64,000 nucleotides of DNA. Origin: Spongilla lacustris. Its lineage: Eukaryota; Porifera; Demospongiae; Spongillida; Spongillidae. The DNA lies in the NCBI GenBank assembly GCA_949361645.1, contig OX442420.1, positions 3,579,882-3,643,881 on the forward strand. The letters run 5' to 3'. Numbering within the stretch: position 1 is the stretch's first letter; the number at the start of each line of letters is the position of its first letter. A program made the translations under genes and the position numbers. A model generated the notes under the pieces. It ran no database searches, was not told the origin of the DNA, and was given only the letters and a program-made list of their open reading frames with translations. Of this stretch, positions 1-9,018 are shown in pieces.

Positions 1-1638
1 ATGCTCCCACATATGGCTGTGGAATTTGGGGGACTGTGCATATATTATTTATGACATCCACAGTCCAAATTTCATTTTTTGGAAATGTGACTGATACATG
101 TATGTTTTATTGTAACAATCTCACGGAGAATTTGTTTTAATTTGTAGTCCATCTCTTATATGTCTCTTATATGTGTCTTATATGTCAGGTCATTTTTACT
201 TCTGAAGAAAGTTGAAGGCAAGTGGCTCATTCATGTGAAGAGCTTCCATACATGTGTGTAAGAAGAGAATGAACAGAATATTTTATAGTTTATTGTTCAA
301 GCCAAGTATTGTGGTGTTGTGCAGATATTATATTACAATGTCCTCTATCATCATGATGAACCTGCAAATTTGATAAGTTTTACATACATGTTTGTAACCA
401 TATCTATTAAATTGCACGTAGATAATTGATACGTTGATGGATGTATTGTGGAGATACATGTTGTAACTGAAACATTCTACATGCAGTAACATAGTGCATG
501 AATGTACAGGTTTGGAGGTATAAATGTAACCCTTGCATGAATTGTGACCCGGTTTTGAGCTTTCCTAAAACAGAAGGACATGAGGCCTCAATGCAAGATG
601 AGTATTACAAGATTCACAATTCATTTCATTTTAAATTGTCACAATCTAAACTGGCTGCTTTTCTGGTACGCCATATCATCAGCATCAGCATGTTCCAAAT
701 ACATGATCGGTGTGCTGTGAAGTACTCGAGAGTGAAGAGCTACAGATCTTAAGCCAAGGCCACCATGAGGGAGGCTTGGTTAAGCCTGCTCCCAGCTAGC
801 ATCACAGCCAGGCACTATGTTATGCTTTGCCTTACATGGTTGTCAAGCAGCAAGAGCTGGAGGTGTTGTCCTTAGTATGATGGGAGAGCTTGTAAAATCC
901 TCCATAGGCGGAAAGAAGGATGAGAGCAACATGAGGACCATTTGATCTTACACTTTCAAGGGACTCCAATAGCTTCACAGCCACCATGCCATTGCATGCC
1001 TAAGTTAGATGCAATAAAGGCTGAACAATGTAGAACACTCAAAAAGGTAACAAGTCCATAAAGTGTTTGGATGCAGTGGTGTCAGATATACCCACTATAC
1101 CGGGGTCCCCAACTTGGGCTACACATATACTGATCAGCTATTCAAAATTTAGTCAATATGCAGACTTAACTTCGTTTCCATATATTTCTTTGGTCTCATC
1201 CTTGTCGTGTGTGCTACACATATACATGTATTCAACACTGAAAGATTGACTTCTTTATAAGGTGGTTGCTGGCTGGTACTATTTTTTCAATACAAATCAT
1301 TTTTATGCACACACGGGTGCAAGCCTCAAATGCTGCAATAAACTTGATAGACACCAGAGAATAATTATCTTGTATAGCAGTATAATGAAAATCAAACAAA
1401 TACAAGCGTAGGTGTACTTTACACTTGTTATTATTTTTAAAATGATATAGCATTATCTATTTACAGTATTATCTATCACTGGAGAATATTTATAATATTT
1501 GCACAACACCACACGATACTTGGCTTGCACAATAAACATACACACAATGACAAGATGGCAGGACACAAGATATGCTTTGATGCACACCAAAATAATTAAG
1601 TGAACACTTCGAGATTCACAAGCTAACAGTGAACAATA
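1..1638. other. Intergenic region downstream of the receptor gene
   Basis: No coding region can be supported here. The open frames are short, show no recognisable motif and have no convincing splice context. The one structured feature is an inverted repeat of about 46 bp: positions 286-332 match the reverse complement of about 1489-1538 with a few differences, both containing the words CAAGCCAAGTAT and GTGGTGTTGTGCA. The two arms are 1.2 kb apart, so they could be the ends of an old insertion, but I found no target duplication. Confidence 0.5.
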
Positions 1639-1719
1639 TCACAGTGGAGTCGAAAGCTGAGAATCGTCTTCAAATTGTGAATACGCTTCATCACTGTACA
1701 GCTGAAAGTCCAGAAAGCT
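1639..1719 (-). CDS. Receptor exon 17: C-terminal tail
   Basis: This final exon follows a long polypyrimidine tract on the minus strand (a run of about a dozen C, seen as poly-G at 1734-1746) and acceptor TGTGCAG. It codes 26 residues rich in acidic and aromatic residues (LYSDEAYSQFEDD) and ends in TGA. Its tyrosines could be docking sites. If the donor at 1789 is not used, exon 16 reads on for six codons to a stop at 1769, giving an alternative tail. Confidence 0.65.
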   Translation of the reverse strand, partial: SFLDFQLYSDEAYSQFEDDSQLSTPL

Positions 1720-4700
1720 CTGCACATGTAGAAGGGGGGGGGGGGGAGGTTAAAGTACTGGATATCTTTTATGGAAAGGTATAACGCACCATTTTGGATT
1801 GGGTCATTCCATCTAATCTCTCATGCAGTACGATGAAAGAGGGACGGTCCGCTGGAATTTTAGCCCAGCAGATTTTAACTATGTCATACACTTCCTGTGC
1901 GCAGTGCATTGGCTTGGGCAGCCGCATACCACTGCAGAGCTGTGAGTACATATCAAATGGCAAGATCTCAGAATATGGGGTCCCACCTGTGTGTGGTGAA
2001 AGTAATAATATACTTCTTTGCTTTATAAAAGGCATATTTTTAAAGTCCTCATGATAATTTGAAGTCCCATGCTCAGCTCAAGTTAGGGATGGGTTAGTGC
2101 CTGATTGGTTTTTGCTAACATTTGTGTACAAACCTTTGCCTGCAGTGAAGTGGACATGGTGGTGCAAGCCTAGCCTCCTCCCCAGGCCCTGTTTTACATG
2201 CACGCACGCGCGCACACACACACCATAATTTATAGAAAAATGGGGTCTGGGGACAAGGCTAATGCAGGCTCACTGTTTTATTTGTAAATCTAGATATCTT
2301 GTCATTTCTTTTGAGTGTGTAATATATTTATAATTCCATTGGTGTCCGGACTTATAGATGAGACATTTGTACTTGCATTGCACAGCTTATGTTGGAATCA
2401 TGCTTAAACCGCCATAGGAGGCTCATCCTGTTAAGGTCCTAAGTACACTGTATGTGCATTGTACATTAGAGACCTGTTGATCGTTGGCATCCCAATTAAT
2501 GCTGATGTAATACAGTACATAGCCAAGTTATTTATTTATGATACTTGGGGGGGGACGTTATTGGCTATCCAATTTCAACGTGTTGAAACTTGAGCTTGCA
2601 GTACATTGTGGGGCTCAGCTCAAACATTAGATAACCACACTGACAGATCATTGAACACGTACACAACACACAAACACCCCACACACACACATGTAACATT
2701 GACCTCACTTACCAACTGTCACTAATTCCCACATTGTTATGCCAAAAGACCAACTGAAATAAAAATATATATTATAATATAATTATATTTTAACCGGAGG
2801 GCCTGTAATTACAATCATATACAATCACACCTACATCCATTACATGTTTACGTATCAGCACACCAGCAATGGGCAACAATACCATTCTTAGCTCTAAGTA
2901 TGTGTGGGGGAGATGTTCAGGGGCAAAGGCCATATGCCAGCATATCCTCAGCTGTACACACACACACACACAACACACACACAACACACACACAAAACAC
3001 ACACAACACACACATACACACACAACACACACACACACACACACTTACACATCACTGTATATGGTACACACACAACACACACACACACACACACACTTAC
3101 ACATCACTGTATATGGTGGAGGTACCATCAAACAAGGTCTCAGGTGCCATCCACTTTATAAGGTTGTCCCTGTTCAGATCATAGGCACCCACATTGATCT
3201 TGATGTCCAGGCTGGTTCCCACAAGGACATTTGAAGCACATAACGATCCATGCACTGCCTAGAAGCAATGTTGGAATGGTTACGTGCAACACACTGTAGT
3301 TCCCACAAGTGTACCTTTTTCTTCTCGAGGAACATCATTCCGGAGGCAATCTTTGCTGCAATGTTAATAATGTCTCTAGAGGTAAGGTTCAGAGGTGGCA
3401 GCTGCTCACGCTTCCCAGGGAAGACTGTATACAACCCATGGTGCCCCCTGGATGCCCTCAGGAATCCCAGCAGGTCTCCATGGCACATGTACTCCACCAC
3501 CATACATATCGGACCTGCGTTGTTAACAGATACAAAACAGTTGCATCATGACGCAAAGCGTATGATAGCCAAAACATTCAGGACAAAAATTGAGGTGAGA
3601 GATGAGGAGGGGAGTGATGGGGGGACACAAGAGGGGTACAACTCACTCTCAACTGTGCACACACGGAGAAGGGTAATAATGTTGGGGTGAGTGCCAAGAC
3701 TAGCCAGAAACTCCATGTCTGCAATGAGAGCTTTCACGTCATCATCAGTGCAACCTTCCTTGCATGACTTGACTGCAACGTCGATGGTCTTGTCTGTTTT
3801 TATGCCAGTGGCAGATCCCTTGTAGAGGACTGTTGAGTAGCCATCGTGCAGAATCTCTGACAACTGTAGAAACTCTCTGGGGAACTCCCACTTTGGATCC
3901 AAATCTCCAAACATACTCATACGATTAGAGTTTTCCACCTTATTTGGAGCTGCAGCACTTGATTGCATGGTGATAGGAGTCACATACTCATTCACAGCAC
4001 ATGTATGCTGCACACGTTAGGGTGAGTGAACAAAGGACATGTAGCCAGAAATCACAAGAAAACTTACACAGTCAACATCGTCCTCCCCTCTCCAACTCCT
4101 TTGCTCGCTTTTGTTCCTCCTCCTACAAGAGGCAGCCTTATAATATAGTGAAAGGGGACAGTTTAGAGTGCAATTACGTGAATGAGTAGTACTTTAGTAA
4201 GAGGAATATTCCAATGACTATGAGGGTAAATGATATTAGAATGCCACCAGTTGACACACCAATGGTAATGGCTGCAGCTTCAGAAAGACCAGCTGTGAAT
4301 CAAATAGGGGAGGGAGGAACAGATTTGTTATTACACACTGCACTGCATATGATTGTTTTTCAGCCCTGAAATACCCTTCCTACATTTTGTACACATGAGT
4401 CACCTTCATACATGGGCCATACCCCACCCCCTATGTTATAATGCATATTTTTAAACAATGCACAAAATTCAAATAAACGCCCCTGTGAACATGTGATGAC
4501 CATTTCCTTACAAGGATTTACTGTGAAGAGCACTGTCAAACTTTGCAATCCCGGTGCTGTTGTGGATGACACATTTGCAACAGCTACTACATAGGCTCCA
4601 TACATTCCTTCTGGTAGTCCTGTTATCTCAGCCTTTGGCATGGCAGTGGTATAGGTTGATGTCAGACTTCCATTCACCTTTCTGTGTATTACAAAAAAGT

Positions 4701-7168
4701 AAAAAAATTTGGTACCAGAAACCAAATTTTGCACTTTACCCATAATGGACTACATAGGTGACTGTGAATGGACCATATGTGGGAGGCACCCAGGAGAGAG
4801 TGGCTGTGTCCTGAACCACATACGCCACTAGTTCTGACACTGGATCAGGAGGGCCTAGACAGCAAAAAATGCTCAAATCCATATGTGCGTCATGGATGGA
4901 CATACCATAGACAACAGAAGACATAGTGTTGCTACCCCTGATGCTGGTGGCCTGGCATGTGTATTGGCCAGTCTGATTGCTTTGCAACGATTTGAACATC
5001 AAGATAGCCGAATTGCTGGTGTTCACTGTGTAGACAGGCTGGGAGGGATCCTGAGGTACCACCGTTCCCTTAAAATGATGACTTTTAATATTCAGCCTGC
5101 AACATAACCTGAACATGTCTCACTTTAATGGTCCATACAATGGACATTCCTGAACTAATGATCTGTCCACCGCATCCCAAGCCCTGTACTGCACTCCATT
5201 GAACAGAGCACGATATGGAGACAGGCTGAGAGTAGTTCAAGAGGACCATACTATTCGATATGCTGGGATATGGAATATCAGGGCCTGAATAAGAAGTCAT
5301 GGTGTTTGTGTGCATGAATACAACACAAGAATGTGTTATATTAATATCACATGACATAATTCATTAGTAATCCCATCCACTCTAGCAGAACCACATAACC
5401 AAGTGCATAAGGTGACCCAAAGCTCAAATTGCATTAGTAGGCAAACATTCCACCATTTTGTTTGACAATGCATGCACTTAGAAGCAGGCCCACACACATA
5501 CAGGTGGCATGGGTGGTTGGGTGTGGAATACAAAGCATGCGCAAGATGAGATTTATACTCTATCCTAATGTTAGGAGAATTATGAGCATTGTGTGTTGTC
5601 AAAATCTTCTTACATACTGTACTTTACGCTATACAATACCTTTTGCACATAATTGCGATAAAACTGCTTGCCTGTAGCCATTTGTACGTCTTCCATTAGT
5701 GCTTCTTTTTTATGTAAATGTACCATAAAGCTTAACAGGCAGCCTAGCACACTAACCTTCAGGTTTGTCTCTATCCTGAATCAAACACTCCCCACAAAAT
5801 ATAAATAAATATTGCGATGGTTTCTCAAAACTTACCAAGACTTGGTAAGTTGTGGCAAGATTTAACCAAGCTTTGGCAAGATTTGGTATAAGTCACTTGA
5901 CAAACCATCTCAACATTTTTTGTTTGTAGGGCTGTAGTTATTAAGTGCAACCTGACACTAGTAAAGAGCTAAAATATTTGCAAGCATCATTATGAATAAT
6001 CGAGTATGATCTTTTACAATGCTAACCTACATGTAATTTACTCATGTGACATATTAACATGGCTTTTTATGTACATAAATATCCTCAGCAATCTTACCAT
6101 CTATATTGACATTCAATGTTACATTCCTGCTTTCACCAGAGGGGTGGTTTGCAATAAGGATGTATGACCCAGAGCTGATTGGATTACTGCTGTCCAGTGC
6201 AAGTGTTAGTTGGGCCATTGTTGCATTCGTAGCACTACTGCTTGGGCATTGACTTGCTGTGAAGACTGGTGGTGGTGGTAATTTAAACTCTAGTGCCCCC
6301 TGCCATCTGTACAGTATCCAATTAACACCTGGATTTCCTGAGGGTTTGTACACTCTTGTAATTTGTGTGTTTTTATGTTTTTTATGTGCATGTGTACGTG
6401 TGTATGCGGTGTGTGTGAGTGCGTGTGTGTGTGTGTGCATGTGTGGATGCTTGCTATAAACACGATATTGCATTATACCGTCTATGATCATGCACACATT
6501 CCTTGATGCCTGAACCGGATCGATACAAACTGAAGCAGACTGCACGTTGCACAGTTCCAGAACAGGAGTCCCTACAGTATAGATATATAAAATATTATGT
6601 GACATTGGAACCTAAAGCTAGCTCGCTGTATTGCATCAGGCTGATCAGGCCGGGATGTAGACTTACTTAACAACGCAATCGTAACATTGTTGCTATAGAT
6701 AGATGCCTGCGCGCTAATGGCTGCGACACAGCGATACGTTCCAGCCGTGCAGTCATTCGCTTGGGGAACATACAGGTCACCATTTGTAGCAATGTAATAA
6801 CTGCAAATAGCAACAACAGTACCGGCATAAATTGCCGACACATGTACGTACGCACTGGCGCTATGATATACCCGCTTATAGAAGTGTTGTCTCTAATCGA
6901 CATCCAAAGCGGACTTGAAGGTAACTGCTTTTCCCACGTTGGATAAACATTGGGGCATGAAAATGTACAATGCAGCCTTGCTTCGGTATTAATCAGGGGA
7001 TAGGCAGTCGGTGGAGTGGCAGTTGGCGGTGGTACACCGTCTGAGGCAGGAATCAGTGTTTACGGAGGAGCTAATTTTAATAGTACTCCACTTACTGCAT
7101 TGGCCTCTTGACCTGCATACAAAGACTGTTGCAACGAGGGCTATCACCCGGCGAAGAAACGTTTTCAT
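1639..7168 (-). CDS. Receptor tyrosine-kinase-like protein, predicted pseudokinase (17 exons)
   Basis: A single-pass cell-surface receptor. I rebuilt it from splice sites (minus strand): 7168-7096, 7040-6848, 6800-6667, 6571-6479, 6337-6098, 5284-5124, 5068-4906, 4854-4740, 4681-4512, 4292-4193, 4122-4068, 4007-3647, 3514-3315, 3258-3101, 2753-2713, 1986-1790, 1719-1639. All junctions are GT-AG, phases agree throughout, and the total is 2535 nt (844 residues plus stop). An in-frame TAA lies two codons before the start ATG at 7168, which fixes the start. Order: signal peptide (about 1-22), Ig-like domains and an FN3-like module (about 25-450), membrane helix (about 456-480), kinase-like domain (about 535-810), short tail. 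Domain style (WEFPR before the N-lobe, Ig ectodomain) resembles FGFR/VEGFR-type receptors. Catalytic residues are missing (see the kinase entry), so it probably signals through partners. The exon model is inference from sequence; no transcript was available. Confidence 0.85.
1790..4007 (-). CDS. Receptor exons 12-16: tyrosine-kinase-like domain lacking catalytic aspartates
   Basis: Exon 12 (4007-3647) holds the N-lobe. The glycine loop is degenerate (LHDGYSTV), the VAVK lysine is kept (about residue 579), and the alpha-C glutamate position reads aspartate. Exon 13 (3514-3315) holds the hinge (VVEYMCHGDLLGFL). Exon 14 (3258-3101) should hold HRDLAARN and DFG but reads VHGSLCASN and GAYDLNRD: the catalytic Asp is Ser (about 691) and the DFG Asp is Ala (about 711). 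The following KWMAPE is intact, but the activation loop is very short and has no tyrosine pair. Exon 15 is a 41-nt micro-exon (VWSFGITMWELVTV). Exon 16 closes with CWAKIPADRPSF. The fold is therefore conserved while catalysis is probably lost, recalling the HGN motif of JAK pseudokinase domains. Confidence 0.85.
2955..3097. repeat. Imperfect (CA)n microsatellite next to a splice donor
   Basis: A CA-rich tract with scattered AACA interruptions occupies the intron after receptor exon 14. It contains a tandem copy of the exon end: the exon/donor block at about 3095-3120 is repeated at about 3040-3065, so a second GTAAGT donor lies inside the tract. In gene orientation the intron starts GTAAGTGTGTGTG, a TG-rich donor context. 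Confidence 0.9.
4193..4292 (-). CDS. Receptor exon 10: transmembrane helix
   Basis: After acceptor CACAG the exon reads a short alanine-rich lead and then about 23 hydrophobic residues (ITIGVSTGGILISF followed by TLIVIGIFLLL), ending in lysine: a type I membrane anchor between the FN3-like module and the kinase-like domain. Two donors, at 4192 (GTACTA) and 4177 (GTAATT), keep the same phase, so the juxtamembrane segment may come in two lengths differing by five residues. Exon 11 (4122-4068) adds a basic then acidic juxtamembrane stretch. Confidence 0.8.
4512..7040 (-). CDS. Receptor exons 2-9: extracellular Ig-like and FN3-like domains
   Basis: Eight exons code for the ectodomain. Exons 2-3 form a first Ig-like unit (first cysteine in RLHC, second in GTYRC). 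Exons 4-5 form a second, with a cysteine in CMIIDG, a tryptophan in VNWILYRW and an SGSYIL strand where the Y-x-C strand would be; its second cysteine is not obvious. Exons 6-7 form a third (SISCS, GQYTCQA). Exons 8-9 form an FN3-like module (LSWVPP, then YGAYVVAVANVSS). The 45-51 bp intron between exons 2 and 3 is needed to bring the GDLYVP and TYRC strand into frame. N-glycosylation sequons are frequent. The ligand is unknown. Confidence 0.75.
7096..7168 (-). CDS. Receptor exon 1: start codon and signal peptide
   Basis: This first coding exon encodes M-K-T-F-L-R-R followed by a hydrophobic stretch (VIALVATVFVC) and a short polar end, a normal eukaryotic signal peptide with likely cleavage near residue 20-24. 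The donor is GTAAGT at 7095. An in-frame TAA just before the ATG excludes an N-terminal extension in this exon. It marks the receptor's 5' end; the promoter should lie just above 7168, but I see no clear core element. Confidence 0.8.
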
Positions 7169-8891
7169 CCCTTAACGATGGATCTGCACTGTGTATGCAT
7201 CGCATGTACATAGATGATAGAGTTTAACTCTATTACACATAGCATGTGCGCGTAGTACATCCTGTGAATTCCAGCCCCACCTCCTAATTAACACTTAACA
7301 TGCGCAGCGAGGAGGATATGGATGAAGCATGCTTATAAATTATACATGTATCTTGGATCGGTGCGAATTCATCTCACACACAGCGTATACGTAACAACGT
7401 GTACACAAATAAGTACATACATACATGCAGGTACATGTACGTACGTGTACACACACTACAATAGTGTTATACAAATGCACACCACACATAAATGCGACTT
7501 ACCTACTTGTGGGAACACACGATGCCAGAAATGTGAAGACAGATAGGCAAGATTGAAATTGCTGGTTTCTAACCAGGTGTGCGTCGATCATGACGTAGCT
7601 GTGTTCTATATACGCACAGCAGAGAGGGAAGTACGCTTGACTTAATTACTTGAAGTATTACTCCCCCATACAATATTGTAAATAATCTGAAACGCGACAC
7701 CGTCATCAGAATCTAGTGTAGTCGGCCCAGGCAATTAAGGTATAATCTACTAGTTCATAGCTGCTAGTGCAAAAGAAATGCAACTCAGACTACCATTGAG
7801 CACCCTAGTCCTATATCACATAACAAAAAAATCTGGTATTTTAACACGTCGGCGTGGAATCTCTCCTTATTGGCTTCAGTTGTACATCCTACACACGTAG
7901 GTGGGTTTTAGGTATCCACGCAAGACAAATGGTTATAGGCTATCGAACAATATGTTATGCATTTACCAGCGCAGTAATGCACATTTAAAGGTCGGTTGTA
8001 AAAATCAATGCAATGGTAGAATGAGCCAGAGGTGTCGCTGGGAGAGTGTAAATAATCCAAGCATCCCGTAAAATACTAACCGCACATGTCAGTAAGGGCT
8101 GATAGCCTGATGAATACAAGTTCACCCATGAGAGCAATTATTAATCAATATGCATAAACCACTAAACATTCACATACTTCATGGATTCTTATAATAAGAG
8201 TCGTGTATGCAAAGGAGGGGTTGAATTAAAAGGTGACCTTTTGTGACGTAAGTAAATTATAACGGTAACTACTTGCACGTCGTATGTTGCAAATACGGGT
8301 GGATTAATCATAAGTGTGATGGTGACCTCGTTTTGGAGGGGGTGTCGTCCTTCGAACTCATCGAACCCCCCCCTTCCCCCCCCCCCCCCCCCCCCCCTGC
8401 GTACGCACGTGATACTACCACAAATTTAAGCCTGCATTATTAGAGCATTTAGCAAAAATTAATCGTTTGTGGTCAATTTATGAACGATTTTCCTTCATTG
8501 TGAAACAATACGAAATCAAGCACTTTGCATATAAAAAGCTGTGATTGGAAAACCCCAGCTGGCCAACTATTTTATATGTAGCTAAACCTCCCGATATGTT
8601 TACTTACACATGAGTCTATACAATGCATGTAGGTATTTTATGTCCAACTAATAGAAATTAGTCTACTTGCCCTGTATCCCCAAATGAAAAGCCTGTATTT
8701 AGCATTGTAGATCTGCTCCCCTGAATATACACATACATTATTGTTGAACAAAGTAGGGAGAAGTTCAGATGGAATCTGAGCCAGTGAATGGTCTGACAAT
8801 AGGGCTTATCATACTTCTCGCCAGGAGTGAGGTAGCAGACATCGTACGAGCTGTGTTCAATTTCTTGAACTTGTTCATCATATGCTCGCTC
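7169..8891. other. Intergenic region upstream of the receptor gene
   Basis: No gene is supported. The stretch should contain the receptor promoter close to 7168. It also holds a poly-C tract (8376-8397) and a segment at about 8230-8345 that is a diverged copy of about 13060-13215; both contain AAGGTGACCTTTTG and, about 100 bp on, ATGGTGACCT. Small ORFs here have no recognisable content. Confidence 0.5.
8376..8397. repeat. Poly-C homopolymer (22 bp)
   Basis: An uninterrupted C run preceded by a shorter one at 8366-8373. Similar G or C runs lie at 10406-10430, 10685-10702, 43272-43297 and about 62254-62270. Their exact lengths may not be reliable in an assembly. Confidence 0.9.
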
Positions 8892-9018
8892 AATAGACCC
8901 TTCCCTTTAAGAAGTACTCCGGACGTGACATTACTAATTAACGTATTTAACCCATTTCGTTAAGTACGTTCATTAGTGATGTCACATCCAGAGTACTTCT
9001 TAAAGGGAAGGGTCTATT
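8892..9018. mobile_element. Palindromic MITE, 127 bp
   Basis: The two halves are near-perfect inverted repeats of about 55 bp, beginning AATAGACCCTTCCCTTTAAG and closing with its complement, around a short AT-rich centre. There is no coding capacity. The form is that of a miniature inverted-repeat transposable element; a target duplication is not clear. Confidence 0.75.

Noticed and set aside
2790..3234. ORFs encoding Thr/His-rich or Cys/Val-rich proteins over the CA repeat
   Set aside because: They are translations of a dinucleotide repeat; the real coding content here is receptor exon 14 on the minus strand.
1790..4007. Active receptor tyrosine kinase
   Set aside because: The expected catalytic-loop and DFG aspartates are absent in the only exon that fits the frame, and I found no alternative exon carrying them.
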